DNA from: SZUA-430 sp040080835
GTDB lineage: Bacteria; Pseudomonadota; Alphaproteobacteria; Micropepsales; Micropepsaceae
Length of the DNA stretch: 64,000 nt
Direction: 5' to 3'
Assembly (NCBI GenBank): GCA_040080835.1
Contig: JBEBHP010000002.1
Location: 186,001 to 250,000 of the forward strand
Shown here in pieces: positions 34,458 through 43,977 of this stretch (its first letter is position 1; every line of letters begins with the position of its first letter). Below the pieces are notes generated by a model. It had not been told where the DNA came from. It saw only the letters and a list, made by a program, of their open reading frames with translations, and did no database searches. The position numbers and the translations under genes were made by a program.

Positions 34458-36271
34458 CGTTTGACACCAAGCAGGTTCAGTGTTGCCTGTTTTACGTCAT
34501 GCTGGCGCATCAGGCTCTCGCCCACCAGGAAGGCATTGACGCCAACAAGTGCAAGCCGCTCGACATCCGCGTATGAATTGATACCGCTTTCCGCAACAGC
34601 AAGGACACCAGCCGGTACGAGGGAAATGAGGCGCTCGGTGGTCTCAAGGGTAGTCACAAAACTCGTGAGATCGCGGTTATTAATTCCGATCATTTTGGGG
34701 TTCAATTGCACTGCGCGCTCCATCTCGGAGGCGTTGTGGACCTCAACGAGGACATCCATGCCCCAGTGCTGCGCGGTCGCGAGCAGCTCTTTGGCCTGCT
34801 GATCCGACACGGCAGCCATGATAATCAGGATACAGTCTGCTCCCAGCGCCCGGCTCTCGACAACCTGGTATGGTTCGTACAGGAAATCCTTGCGCAACAC
34901 TGGAAGGGTTGTTGCGGCGCGAGCCTCCACGAGAAACGCGTCGGCGCCCTGAAACGACGGCTTGTCCGTCAACACCGAAAGGCACGACGCGCTGCCGGCT
35001 TCATATGCGCAAGCCAATAGCGCCGGGTTGAAATCAGCCCGGATGAGCCCTTTGGATGGGCTAGCTTTCTTGATTTCAGCTATGAGCCCGAACCGGTGGG
35101 AAGTTATGTCGCGCCGCAGGCGCTCCAGAAAAGGTCTGACAACAGGAGCAAGTTTTGCCCTGTGTTCCAGTTCACCGATTGGCGTTGCAGCCTTGGCTGC
35201 CCGGATCTCTTCGACTTTGTAACGGGAAATGCCTGCCAGCACGTTTGTCGAGACGTTCATTGTCGTATCGACCAGCAGGTCAAGTTTTGCCCGCGCCTTA
35301 CCTTGAGCGATAGCGCGTGATGCCGCTTCGACGCCTTCGCGCAAGGAGGAAGCGATTCCTGCGATGACCAGTCCCGCCGCCGCATTGAGGCATACAATGT
35401 CGTGGTAGGCACCCTTTTCGCCATCGAAAAGACGTCGGATCGCTTTGGCGTTGGCCTCTGCGTCGCCCCCCAGGATTGAACTTATGGGATGGGTTCCAAG
35501 TCCAGCGTCGCCGGGCTTGACAGAGAACCCGTTCAGTTTGCCGTCCTTTACTTCGATCACATGGGTTGGACCTGATATCGAAATTTCGTCCAACCCATCC
35601 TCTCCGTGGACAACCCATGCACGCCGCGATCCCAGTGTTCGCAGGACCTCACCAAAAGGTTCCAGCCAGCGGTTCGAGAACACGCCGACAAGTTGCCGGT
35701 CCACAAAAGCAGGGTTGCAAAGCGGACCAAGCAGGTTGAACACAGTGCGAAACCCCAGCTGCTTCCTGACGGCGGCGACATTGGCAAGCGCCAGATGGTG
35801 ATCAGGCGCGAACATGAAGCCGATGCCAATTTTTTCGACGCACGCACCAATTTGATCCGGTGAAAGCGAAAGTCTCACGCCCAGCGCCGTAAGCACGTCC
35901 GCGGCGCCACTCTTCGATGACAGGGCGCGGTTTCCATGCTTGGCGACTTTTGCACCGCATGCTGAAGCCACTATGGACGCCGCTGTCGAGATATTGAGGG
36001 TTCCAACGCCGTCGCCTCCGGTGCCAACCATGTCGATGGCGTCTGCGGGCGCGTTGACCCTCAGAACATGACTGCGCAAAACCTGCGCTGCAGCGGCAAT
36101 CTCCTCACGGGACTCACCGCGCATGTGAAGGCAGGTGACGAACGACGCCACCTGTCCGTCTGTCGCTTCACCACGCAATATGATTTCAAACGCCTGGCGC
36201 GCTTCGCTATCAGTCAGTTTCGAACCCGACGCGGTCTTTGCCAGCAGCGATTTGAATGCCTCAGCCGTCAT
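34454..36271 (-). CDS. trpDC: Fused anthranilate phosphoribosyltransferase / indole-3-glycerol phosphate synthase
   Basis: A 605-residue fusion of two consecutive tryptophan-pathway enzymes. Residues 1-337 are TrpD: DMVGTGGDGVGTLNISTA binds PRPP and KHGNRALSSKSGAADVL is conserved. Residues 338-605 are TrpC: IAEIKKASPSKG, LRKDFLYEPYQ with catalytic Lys, GINNRDL, and AESGINS. The join falls at ...LVDTT-MNVSTNVLAGISRYK with no linker, and the Met codon (35260-35258) sits in the sequence ATGA. A one-base change just upstream would put the TGA in the trpD frame and leave two genes overlapping by ATGA, so the fusion may be recent or a sequence error. ATG 36271 overlaps the trpG stop. Confidence 0.93.
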   Translation of the reverse strand: MTAEAFKSLLAKTASGSKLTDSEARQAFEIILRGEATDGQVASFVTCLHMRGESREEIAAAAQVLRSHVLRVNAPADAIDMVGTGGDGVGTLNISTAASIVASACGAKVAKHGNRALSSKSGAADVLTALGVRLSLSPDQIGACVEKIGIGFMFAPDHHLALANVAAVRKQLGFRTVFNLLGPLCNPAFVDRQLVGVFSNRWLEPFGEVLRTLGSRRAWVVHGEDGLDEISISGPTHVIEVKDGKLNGFSVKPGDAGLGTHPISSILGGDAEANAKAIRRLFDGEKGAYHDIVCLNAAAGLVIAGIASSLREGVEAASRAIAQGKARAKLDLLVDTTMNVSTNVLAGISRYKVEEIRAAKAATPIGELEHRAKLAPVVRPFLERLRRDITSHRFGLIAEIKKASPSKGLIRADFNPALLACAYEAGSASCLSVLTDKPSFQGADAFLVEARAATTLPVLRKDFLYEPYQVVESRALGADCILIIMAAVSDQQAKELLATAQHWGMDVLVEVHNASEMERAVQLNPKMIGINNRDLTSFVTTLETTERLISLVPAGVLAVAESGINSYADVERLALVGVNAFLVGESLMRQHDVKQATLNLLGVKR

Positions 36272-36843
36272 GACGCGCGCGCGATCATGAGGAAGTTTTT
36301 CAGCAAGGCGTGACCATGTTCCGTTGCGATGCTTTCGGGATGGAACTGCACCCCATGAACAGGGTGCTCGCGATGGCACAGACCCATGATTGTGCCATCT
36401 TCCGTCTCCGCTGTGATTGTCAGTGAGTTCGGAAGGCTGGCCCGGTCCACAACCAGCGAATGATAGCGCGTGGCTTCAAATTTCTCCGGTAGCCCCTTGA
36501 AAACGCTGGTGCCGAAATTGCGAATGACACTGACTTTGCCGTGCATGGGCGCCCCGGCACGGATCACCCTGCCGCCATACACCTGTCCGATGGTCTGGTG
36601 TCCAAGGCACACCCCCAGAATGGGTACCTGAGGACCAAGCTTTGTCACCAGTTCCAGGCAAATGCCCGCGCGGTCCGGATCACATGGCCCAGGCGAAAGC
36701 ACAATTGCCTTTGGCGATTTCGAGCTGACCTCATCAACTGTCAACTGGTCGTTACGGAACACCTCCACTTCAGCTCCGAGTTGGCCGAAATAGTGGACCA
36801 GATTCCACGTAAAACTGTCGTAGTTGTCGATCAGCAGGATCAT
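36268..36843 (-). CDS. trpG: Anthranilate synthase glutaminase component
   Basis: A 191-residue class I glutamine amidotransferase that supplies ammonia to TrpE. LIDNYDSFTWNLVHYFGQLG opens the family; the nucleophile is C79 in GVCLGHQ, with H168 and E170 in QFHPES. It overlaps trpDC by four bases (ATGA). TrpE is encoded about 1.8 kb upstream on the same strand beyond an inserted opposite-strand gene, so trpG must have its own promoter in 36844-37125. Confidence 0.95.
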   Translation of the reverse strand: MILLIDNYDSFTWNLVHYFGQLGAEVEVFRNDQLTVDEVSSKSPKAIVLSPGPCDPDRAGICLELVTKLGPQVPILGVCLGHQTIGQVYGGRVIRAGAPMHGKVSVIRNFGTSVFKGLPEKFEATRYHSLVVDRASLPNSLTITAETEDGTIMGLCHREHPVHGVQFHPESIATEHGHALLKNFLMIARAS

Positions 36844-37125
36844 TCTCTAAGGCCCGATGGGAAAGACTCCGGCGGGAGGATAAACGCTTCTCGATGGGGA
36901 ACACACGCAATTTCTGCCACTATCGTTGCCGCATGTCAGCGGCACTGCTCCCGGGGGAAATACCCTTGCCAAACCCGCAATTGGGGCAGAATAGACGGGC
37001 AGAACCTTGATCATTGGCCAGGCAGCCCTCACCATATAATACTAGCGCTAACCAACATCTGAAGTTTGAGCATTTCGAGCCTACTCATTCCCCCCAAAGT
37101 CACAAGAAGCAGAGGATCAGACAAC
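36844..37125. other. 282-base divergent intergenic region between trpG and aldehyde dehydrogenase genes
   Basis: It must carry promoters for both directions. On the plus strand a perfect TATAAT lies at 37035-37040, 85 bases before the dehydrogenase start; the hexamer 15-18 bases upstream is poor (TTGGCC at 15). I found no trp leader peptide with tandem tryptophan codons on the minus strand and no riboswitch-like fold. Confidence 0.45.
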
Positions 37126-38556
37126 ATGCAAAAGCGATTGCAGTTCTATATCGACGGCAAGTGGGTAGATCCCGCAACGCCAAAAACTCTCGACGTCATC
37201 AACCCTTCGACCGAAGAACCTATTGGGCAGATCAGCCTGGGCTCGAAGGCAGACGTCGACAAGGCCGTAAAGGCTGCCCGCCGCGCGTTCGATACCTTCT
37301 CGCGTACGACAAAGGACGAACGTCTCGCCCTCCTGCAGAAGGTGCTTGAGGTCTATCAGCGCCGCTATGGTGAGTTCGTTGAAACCATTTCGCTTGAGAT
37401 GGGTGCGCCTCTCGCCCTGTCAAAGGCTGCCCAGGCAGCGACCGGCATCGCGCACCTGATGCAGACGATGAAGATTCTCAAGGATTTCGAGTTCGAAAAA
37501 GTGCAGGGCACTACTGGCCTTGTATACGAAGCCGTTGGTGTCTGCGGTCTGATCACGCCGTGGAACTGGCCTGTCAACCAGATCATGTGCAAAGTGGCAC
37601 CTGCGCTGGCAGCAGGCTGCACAATGATCCTCAAGCCATCGGAAATTGCACCGCTCAACGCCATGCTTGTGGCGGACGTCCTGCACGAAGCTGGCGTCCC
37701 CGCCGGTGTCTTCAATCTGGTCAATGGCGATGGGCCAACGGTCGGAGAAGCAATGTCGTCTCATCCCGGAATCGACATGATGTCGTTCACGGGCTCAACC
37801 CGTGCCGGCGTAGCGGTCGCCAAAGCTTCCGCCGACACGGTCAAGCGTGTAACCCAGGAGCTCGGTGGCAAGTCAGCCAACATCGTTCTTGATGACGCGG
37901 ACCTGAAAAAGGCGGTATCTGGTGGAGTCGTGAACTGCTTCACGAATTCCGGCCAGTCTTGCAACGCTCCGACGCGCATGTTTATTCCGCGCGCCAAACA
38001 GGACGAAGCTATGGCCATCGCGAAAGCCACGGCAGAAAGCATCAAGGTCGGCGACGCGTTCGCAGAAACGACCAAGATGGGTCCGGTCGTTTCGGAAGCG
38101 CAGTACAACAAGATCCAGGGCCTCATCAAAAAAGGCATCGACGAAGGCGCGACGCTTGTGACTGGCGGTCTCGGACGCCCTGAGGGTCTGAATCGCGGAT
38201 ACTTCGTCCGTCCGACGGTGTTTGCAAATGTGACGAACAGCATGACGATCGCCCGCGAAGAAATCTTTGGACCGGTACTCGCAATGCTGCCGTATGACAG
38301 CGAAGAACAGGCAATCACTGAAGCCAATGACACGCCCTATGGACTTTCAGGCTACGTGCAATCCGGCAACATCGAACACGCCCGCAAGGTGGCTTCGCGT
38401 TTACGGACTGGCAACGTGCATCTGAATGGCGCTGGCGCAGACTTCGGCGCACCGTTCGGCGGCTTCAAGCAGTCGGGCACCGGCCGCGAGTGGGGCGAGC
38501 ACGGCTTCAAGGAATTCCTCGAGGTCAAGGCAGTCCTCGGCTACCAGGTCGCTTGA
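37126..38556 (+). CDS. NAD(P)-dependent aldehyde dehydrogenase
   Basis: A 476-residue ALDH-superfamily enzyme oxidising an aldehyde to an acid. Catalytic E245 (TQELGGKSAN) and C279 (NSGQSCNAPTRM) are present, and the Rossmann loop FTGSTRAGVAV is intact. TPWNWPVNQI binds cofactor. GAGGA lies about nine bases before ATG 37126. Substrate is not predictable from sequence. The gene runs against the surrounding trpE and trpG genes and is closed by its own terminator, as expected of an inserted single-gene unit. Confidence 0.95.
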   Translation: MQKRLQFYIDGKWVDPATPKTLDVINPSTEEPIGQISLGSKADVDKAVKAARRAFDTFSRTTKDERLALLQKVLEVYQRRYGEFVETISLEMGAPLALSKAAQAATGIAHLMQTMKILKDFEFEKVQGTTGLVYEAVGVCGLITPWNWPVNQIMCKVAPALAAGCTMILKPSEIAPLNAMLVADVLHEAGVPAGVFNLVNGDGPTVGEAMSSHPGIDMMSFTGSTRAGVAVAKASADTVKRVTQELGGKSANIVLDDADLKKAVSGGVVNCFTNSGQSCNAPTRMFIPRAKQDEAMAIAKATAESIKVGDAFAETTKMGPVVSEAQYNKIQGLIKKGIDEGATLVTGGLGRPEGLNRGYFVRPTVFANVTNSMTIAREEIFGPVLAMLPYDSEEQAITEANDTPYGLSGYVQSGNIEHARKVASRLRTGNVHLNGAGADFGAPFGGFKQSGTGREWGEHGFKEFLEVKAVLGYQVA

Positions 38557-38572
38557 CCAGAGTCTCCAATGC

Positions 38573-38608
38573 AAAGCCCGGGACGAGCTCATCGCCCCGG
38601 GCTTTTTT
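38573..38608 (+). terminator. Rho-independent terminator after the aldehyde dehydrogenase gene
   Basis: AAAGCCCGGG (38573-38582) pairs with CCCGGGCTTT (38596-38605) across a 13-base loop and runs into six Ts (38603-38608). It lies 17 bases after the stop codon. The A-tract on the other side gives only a short U-run for trpE, which ends at 38618, but it may act in both directions. Confidence 0.9.
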
Positions 38609-38617
38609 GCGTCGTCG

Positions 38618-40129
38618 TTACCGGTTGATTTTTCCTGACACGAGGTGCGCCTCATCTGCAGCCTTGAACAGCGCGGCGGATTTGAACACGGTTTCCATGT
38701 ACTCGGCTTGCGGGTCGCTGTCGGCGACAACGCCGCCACCGGCCTGCACATACATGACCCTGTCCTTCACGACGGCTGTCCGCAGTGCGATGCACATATC
38801 CATGTTGCCCGCCGCGGAGAAGTACCCGACTGCGCCACCGTAAATGCCGCGCTTTTCCTTCTCGAGTTCGTCGATGATTTCCAGTGCGCGGATCTTCGGT
38901 GCGCCGCTGGTCGTGCCATTCGGAAAGCCTGCGATCAGTGCGTCCAGCGCATCCCTGTCAGGCCGCAGCTGACCCTGGACATTGGAGACGATGTGCTGCA
39001 CGTGGCTATACTTCTCGATGAAAAACTGGTCGGTCACCGTCACTGTGCCGGTCATGGCAACACGTCCGACATCATTTCGGCCGAGATCCAGCAGCATGAG
39101 ATGCTCAGCGCGCTCCTTCGGATCGGCGAGCAGTGTCTCGGCAAGCTTGCGGTCTTCATCCGGTTCTTCACTGCGCCGGATCGTACCTGCAATCGGTCGG
39201 ATCGTAACCACGCCGTCGCGGGCACGCACCATGATTTCGGGACTGGAACCAACAACCGAGAAACCCGGATAATTTAGAAAGTAAAGATACGGCGACGGAT
39301 TGAGCCGCCGCAGCGCACGGTAAAGCTGGAATGGATGCAGTTCGAATTTGCGGCGGAAGCGCTGACTTGGAACCACCTGGAATATGTCGCCGGCAAGGAT
39401 GTATTCCTTCGCGCGCGCCACAATCTGGAGATATTCCGCATGTGAAGTATTCGATTCCGGCGGTCCAAACACCTCAGGCGCAACGTCGCGCCGGTCAACG
39501 TCAACGGCGGGCCGCGAAAAATCGACGGCGACATCGGACAGTCGTTCTGCAGCCGCTTCGTATGCCGCCTGAGCGCCCAGACCGGGTGCAGGAAAGCAAG
39601 GCGTTGCGATCGTGATGTTGGCGCGAACCGAATCAAATATCGCAACGATCGTGGGGCGGATCAGCGTGGAATCCGGCACTCCCAGCGAGTCCGGGTTTGG
39701 CGCAGGCAGCTTCTCCATCAAGCGCACCATGTCGTGCGCGAGATAGCCAAACAGTCCCGAAGCCATGGGTGGCAATGTGTGCGGGATATCCAGCTTGATC
39801 CGCGCCAGCCACCTGCGCAGCGATACAAGCGGGGCATCTTTCTCGGGAACGAAACTGTCGGGACTTGACTGCGCTCTGACATTCACTTCAGCAACACCGC
39901 CCCGGCACCGCCACACAATATCCGGCTTCAGACCAATGATCGAATATCGGCCACGCGTTTCTCCTCCCTGGACACTTTCCAGAAGGAAGGAATACGGATC
40001 GTGCGTGCCAAGCTTCAGCCAGGCAGAAACCGGTGTGTCGAGGTCTGCAACCAGCGTCCGCGACACAATTTGCGGCGTGTCGGCCTCGTACGCCTTTCTG
40101 AAAGCCTCAAAGGAAGGAACGCAGTCCAT
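38618..40129 (-). CDS. trpE: Anthranilate synthase component I
   Basis: A 503-residue chorismate-using enzyme that makes anthranilate with TrpG ammonia. LLESVQGGETRGRYSIIG contains the feedback tryptophan-binding LLES element; RPIAGTIRR, LLDLGRNDVGRVA, and FPNGTTSGAPKIRA are catalytic blocks. Its ATG overlaps the ppiD stop by one base (TAATG), so it is translated from the ppiD message. The usual neighbour trpG is separated by the aldehyde dehydrogenase gene. Confidence 0.97.
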   Translation of the reverse strand: MDCVPSFEAFRKAYEADTPQIVSRTLVADLDTPVSAWLKLGTHDPYSFLLESVQGGETRGRYSIIGLKPDIVWRCRGGVAEVNVRAQSSPDSFVPEKDAPLVSLRRWLARIKLDIPHTLPPMASGLFGYLAHDMVRLMEKLPAPNPDSLGVPDSTLIRPTIVAIFDSVRANITIATPCFPAPGLGAQAAYEAAAERLSDVAVDFSRPAVDVDRRDVAPEVFGPPESNTSHAEYLQIVARAKEYILAGDIFQVVPSQRFRRKFELHPFQLYRALRRLNPSPYLYFLNYPGFSVVGSSPEIMVRARDGVVTIRPIAGTIRRSEEPDEDRKLAETLLADPKERAEHLMLLDLGRNDVGRVAMTGTVTVTDQFFIEKYSHVQHIVSNVQGQLRPDRDALDALIAGFPNGTTSGAPKIRALEIIDELEKEKRGIYGGAVGYFSAAGNMDMCIALRTAVVKDRVMYVQAGGGVVADSDPQAEYMETVFKSAALFKAADEAHLVSGKINR

Positions 40130-42009
40130 TATTCGTTGTTGTGGAATGACTGGAAGCGCGCTTCGTCGACCTTCGTTCCAACCTTTGTCCGAGCGCCATT
40201 TTCGAATTGCTCGACAAAGTCGCTGACAAAGGATTGGCCAAGCCGTTGCAGATAGGCCGAACGGGCAGGAGAGTCCGCCGGCTCAGGCTGGAACACGATA
40301 TCTACTACTCGTCCTACCACCACCCCTTCGCCAAATGCCACCGGACCCGCGAAGAACTCGCCCTTCTTCGCATCCGATGCGGCGGAGACGGCTGCCTCAC
40401 CAAAAGTGACGGTCTTGCCGTACCGGGGAATAGGATCAGAAGTGACAAGACTCAGTCCAAGCGAACTCGCGACGCTTGTAAAGTTCTCGCCGCTCTTGGC
40501 GCGTTTCAGGACGTTGTCCGCCATGGTTTGCAGCTTCTTGGCCGTCTCTTCCTTGCGCCAGTCAGACAGCACTTGGTCCGTGATCGTATCGAGTGGTTTC
40601 TTCGCGGACTTGTTCACCTTGTCGATGCGAAATTCATAGTAGACTCCTTCTGGAGTCTGCAGCAGCTCAGGATCCGCGCCGGAGTCAGCCGCAAAAACCT
40701 GTTGAACGAAATCGCCACCAGGCAATCCGTCAAGGGCCTTGCCATCCGGGTCAACTCCCGCGCTCGTGAGCGTGAGCTTGTGCAATTGCAATCCCAGTTT
40801 TTTGGAAGCTTCTTCCAGTGTGGCACCCGCACCCAGCGTATCCTCGATCTGGTTGGTAAGTTCGAAAACCTGATCCTTGGCCTTGTTGTCCGCAATCGCC
40901 TTGCGGATTTCCTCGTGAACGTCGGCAAGTGTCTTGGTTGTTCCTGGAGTGGTCGATACCGTGCGCACGATCACCCAGTTGCCAAACGAGTTCTTGACGG
41001 CGGCGCTGGCCTGCGCGATCGGCAATTCGAATGCGACGGCCGGAACGCTCTGGTCACCTTTGGACACCTCGCCGTACTTGATGTCTTCAGCAGAAAAGCC
41101 TTCCGCTTTGGCGACCGCTTCAAATTTTTCTCCCGCATCAAGCTTCGCGCGTGCCGCGCGGGCTTTCTCTTCGGTCTTGAAGCGGATCTGCTCAAGCACA
41201 CGCTTTTCCGGCACATCATAACGCTTTTTGTTTGCGGCATAAATTTTTACAATGTCGGCTTCCGGAACGCTTATGTTGGCAGCAACGTCCTCCGGCTTCA
41301 CCATGAGAAAAGCGACCTCGCGCGTTTCGGGTATCGAATAGCGCAGGGCAGCATTGTCATCGTAGTACTTCTTCAGTGCCGTGCTGTTCGGATCCGGCAT
41401 CTGTCCGGCGCGAGACGGATCAATCACGACATATTCAGCCACCCGCCGCTCGAGTCGAAAATGGTTGAGTGCACTTTCAAGACCGCGTGGCAGCCCCACG
41501 CCGGAAGCGACAGAACGCAACAGCTGCTCGCGCAGCAAATCACCCGTTATCAGTTCAATGAACTGTGACTCGCTGATGTCGTTGGCCCGGGCAATTTGGG
41601 AAATGGCACCGGGAACGAGCTTGCCCTGCTTGTCCACCATGCCCTGAATGGGCCTGAGGGCATCGACAATCTGGCTGGGCGAGATAGTCATCCCCATGTC
41701 CTTGGCCAGTTTCAGCAACGCGAGCTTCTTGGTGAAGCGGTCAAGTGCAACCCGGTCCAGTCCCAGCGCTTTGGCCTGCTGGCTTGTCATCTCGCTGTTT
41801 GTAGCTTTTGACATCTGCGAGAGGAACCGCGCAAATTCCTGCTGGAATCGCTCAGGCGAGATGTTGTCATCTCCAACCCTGGCGATTTTGGGTTGCTCGG
41901 ACAGATTGAGCATGTCTTCCACGCCCCACATGCCAAAGCTGCCGACCAGCATGAGAATGAGGACGACGGCCAACCATCCCTTGGAAGCATTTCTGAGAGT
42001 TTCTAGCAT
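40129..42009 (-). CDS. PpiD-like periplasmic folding factor (SurA_N / rotamase)
   Basis: A 626-residue protein with one N-terminal membrane segment (about 12-29) and a large periplasmic part. The SurA-N-like chaperone domain (about 30-200) precedes a parvulin-type rotamase region (about 240-360, with YDVPEKRVLEQIRFKT and FEAVAKAEGFS) and a helical tail. It would aid folding of exported proteins near the Sec translocon. The prolyl isomerase active site looks degenerate, as is common for PpiD. It heads the ppiD-trpE unit. Confidence 0.9.
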   Translation of the reverse strand: MLETLRNASKGWLAVVLILMLVGSFGMWGVEDMLNLSEQPKIARVGDDNISPERFQQEFARFLSQMSKATNSEMTSQQAKALGLDRVALDRFTKKLALLKLAKDMGMTISPSQIVDALRPIQGMVDKQGKLVPGAISQIARANDISESQFIELITGDLLREQLLRSVASGVGLPRGLESALNHFRLERRVAEYVVIDPSRAGQMPDPNSTALKKYYDDNAALRYSIPETREVAFLMVKPEDVAANISVPEADIVKIYAANKKRYDVPEKRVLEQIRFKTEEKARAARAKLDAGEKFEAVAKAEGFSAEDIKYGEVSKGDQSVPAVAFELPIAQASAAVKNSFGNWVIVRTVSTTPGTTKTLADVHEEIRKAIADNKAKDQVFELTNQIEDTLGAGATLEEASKKLGLQLHKLTLTSAGVDPDGKALDGLPGGDFVQQVFAADSGADPELLQTPEGVYYEFRIDKVNKSAKKPLDTITDQVLSDWRKEETAKKLQTMADNVLKRAKSGENFTSVASSLGLSLVTSDPIPRYGKTVTFGEAAVSAASDAKKGEFFAGPVAFGEGVVVGRVVDIVFQPEPADSPARSAYLQRLGQSFVSDFVEQFENGARTKVGTKVDEARFQSFHNNE

Positions 42010-42121
42010 GATAGGAAGCTAACCAGTCTGTGATGGTGTAGAAAAAAAACGACGCTTTCGGTGCCTAACGGAACCGCCCGTGCTCTCCAGGAGGATAGGC
42101 AGCGGAACAAACGAGCGCGGG

Positions 42122-42150
42122 ATAATAGAGACCGACATATGGCCCTGCAA
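42122..42150 (-). promoter_or_regulatory. Putative sigma-70 promoter of ppiD-trpE
   Basis: On the minus strand TTGCAG (42150-42145) and TATTAT (42127-42122) are exactly 17 bases apart, placing transcription start about 105 bases before ppiD. The untranslated leader contains an eight-T run near 42045 but no convincing stem just before it. The rest of the 224-base divergent gap must hold the tpiA promoter. Confidence 0.5.
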
Positions 42151-42233
42151 GCCAGCCCCAACCCCTTGACCTGAGGCATCATTACAGTTTGAGTTTCCCG
42201 GAATCCCTGACTTGACCCGCTCAAAGGCCCCCC

Positions 42234-42977
42234 ATGAAACTTGTCGCAGGCAATTGGAAAATGAATGGCCTTTTGGCATCTGAGAGCGTTCTGGCCGAGC
42301 TGATCCAGGGTCTTGGCGGCAAGTCCATCCTGCCGGAAATACTTGTTTGCCCTCCCGCAACGCTTCTTGTTTCCTTTTGCGGCCGGGTAAAAGGCACTCC
42401 GGTAAAGCTGGGTGGACAGTGCTGCCACCCCAACGCGACCGGGGCTCATACCGGCGATGTGAGCGCGGAAATGCTCAAGGACGCTGGTGCCCACTATGTG
42501 ATCGTCGGACACTCGGAACGCCGAACCGACCACGGCGAGACCAGTTCTCAGGTAAGGGCCCAGGCCGCAGCGGCTTTGCGCGCAGGGCTTGCGCCCATCA
42601 TCTGCATCGGTGAAAACGAGTCGAATTACACCCAAGGCAGGACGCAGGCGGTTCTGTCCGAGCAACTGTCGCACAGCATCCCTGACTCACACGCCATGGG
42701 GTCTCTCACCGTCGCCTACGAGCCCATTTGGGCGATCGGAACCGGACGCACGCCGACCACACAGGAAATCGTCGAGACTCACCGCTTCATCCGCAAGACA
42801 ATACAAACGAACATCGGTGCGCTTTCGGGTGGACTGCGCATCTTGTACGGTGGCTCAGTGAAGCCATCGAATGCCACTGACATCCTTGGCGCAGAAGGCG
42901 TCGACGGCGTGCTGGTGGGCGGAGCCAGCCTGAAAGCCTCAGACTTCCTTGGCATTATCGCAGGTTGCACGCGCTGA
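42234..42977 (+). CDS. tpiA: Triose-phosphate isomerase
   Basis: A 247-residue TIM-barrel enzyme of glycolysis and gluconeogenesis. Catalytic K9 (GNWKMNG), H93 (VGHSERR) and E163 (AYEPIWAIGTG) are in place, and LYGGSVKP is the phosphate-binding loop. It is divergent from ppiD, an arrangement common in alphaproteobacteria. Confidence 0.97.
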   Translation: MKLVAGNWKMNGLLASESVLAELIQGLGGKSILPEILVCPPATLLVSFCGRVKGTPVKLGGQCCHPNATGAHTGDVSAEMLKDAGAHYVIVGHSERRTDHGETSSQVRAQAAAALRAGLAPIICIGENESNYTQGRTQAVLSEQLSHSIPDSHAMGSLTVAYEPIWAIGTGRTPTTQEIVETHRFIRKTIQTNIGALSGGLRILYGGSVKPSNATDILGAEGVDGVLVGGASLKASDFLGIIAGCTR

Positions 42978-43052
42978 GAGCAATTCCGCGTATGGCGGCA
43001 AGGACAAATCGGCTAGTTTCCCAGCAACACGACGACGCATCAGGAGACCGAT

Positions 43053-43973
43053 TTGAAACTCTGGCTCACGACATACGCCGCCGCGATCATTGCCTTCGCA
43101 TTTCTCAGCGGCTGCGCGACGGAGCCCCAGCCGAAGTCCGGAACCTACAAGGTCGGGTCGCCCTACCAGATTGGTGGCGTGTGGTACTACCCCAAGGAAG
43201 ACCCATTCTATGACGAGACAGGCGTGGCGTCCTGGTATGGGAAGGATTTCCACGGCAAGCTGACCGCGAACGGTGAATCCTACAATATGAACGCACTGAC
43301 AGCTGCCCACCGGACGCTGCCGCTGCCGTCGGTCATACGCGTCACCAACCTGGAAAACGGCAGGTCGATAAAACTGCGAGTAAACGACCGTGGACCCTAC
43401 GCGCGCGGACGCATTCTGGATGTTTCAAGGAAGGCAGCGGATTTGCTGGGGTTTCAGGGCAATGGCACAGCCCGCGTTCGTGTTCAGTACGAGGGCAGGG
43501 GAGACAATGCCAAACTTCACCAGGACGACGAAGGCGACGCTTCGCAGGCCACAACCAGCGTCGTGCGCGCAGCACCGGTATCCAGTGTGAGCGCCTCCGA
43601 ACTCGCGCCTCCACCAGGAGCAAATGCCGCCGCAACAGCGGCGCCAACTCCGGCGTGGCCAAAGCCAGCGGATGCGCCGTCGCAGCAAGCGTCAACTGGA
43701 AACGAACCTGATGGCATTGTCACCAAGTTGGAAGTGCCGCCGACCACACAGCTCTGGATTCAGGTCGGCGCTTTTACCGCCAGAAACAATGCCGAGCGCC
43801 TTGCAGCCACTCTTGCAACTGTCGGTAGCCCTCAGATCACAAAGATACTCGTCAGCGGCAGGCCGCTATTTCGCGTCAGGTTTGGACCATTCGCTGCCGT
43901 GGAACAAGCAGACAGGACGTTGGACAAAGTCATCAGCGCAGGGCAAAACGGCGCACAAATCATAGTCGAGTGA
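43053..43973 (+). CDS. rlpA: Septal-ring lipoprotein RlpA-like (DPBB + SPOR)
   Basis: A 306-residue lipoprotein with lipobox LSGC (C21). A double-psi beta-barrel domain (about 57-135, GVASWYGKDFHGKLTANGE and LRVNDRGPYARGR) resembles lytic transglycosylases and keeps the catalytic aspartate. A long Ala/Pro linker leads to a C-terminal SPOR domain (about 230-306) that binds denuded glycan at division sites. It uses a TTG start: AGGAG lies six bases upstream and there is no other start before the signal peptide. It precedes a DD-carboxypeptidase gene by 4 bases. Confidence 0.93.
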   Translation: MKLWLTTYAAAIIAFAFLSGCATEPQPKSGTYKVGSPYQIGGVWYYPKEDPFYDETGVASWYGKDFHGKLTANGESYNMNALTAAHRTLPLPSVIRVTNLENGRSIKLRVNDRGPYARGRILDVSRKAADLLGFQGNGTARVRVQYEGRGDNAKLHQDDEGDASQATTSVVRAAPVSSVSASELAPPPGANAAATAAPTPAWPKPADAPSQQASTGNEPDGIVTKLEVPPTTQLWIQVGAFTARNNAERLAATLATVGSPQITKILVSGRPLFRVRFGPFAAVEQADRTLDKVISAGQNGAQIIVE

Positions 43974-43977
43974 TCCG

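Noticed and set aside
40207..41568. 453-codon open frame antisense to ppiD
   Set aside because: Low-complexity Arg/Leu-rich composition typical of antisense frames; ppiD is supported by homology and by its TAATG junction with trpE.
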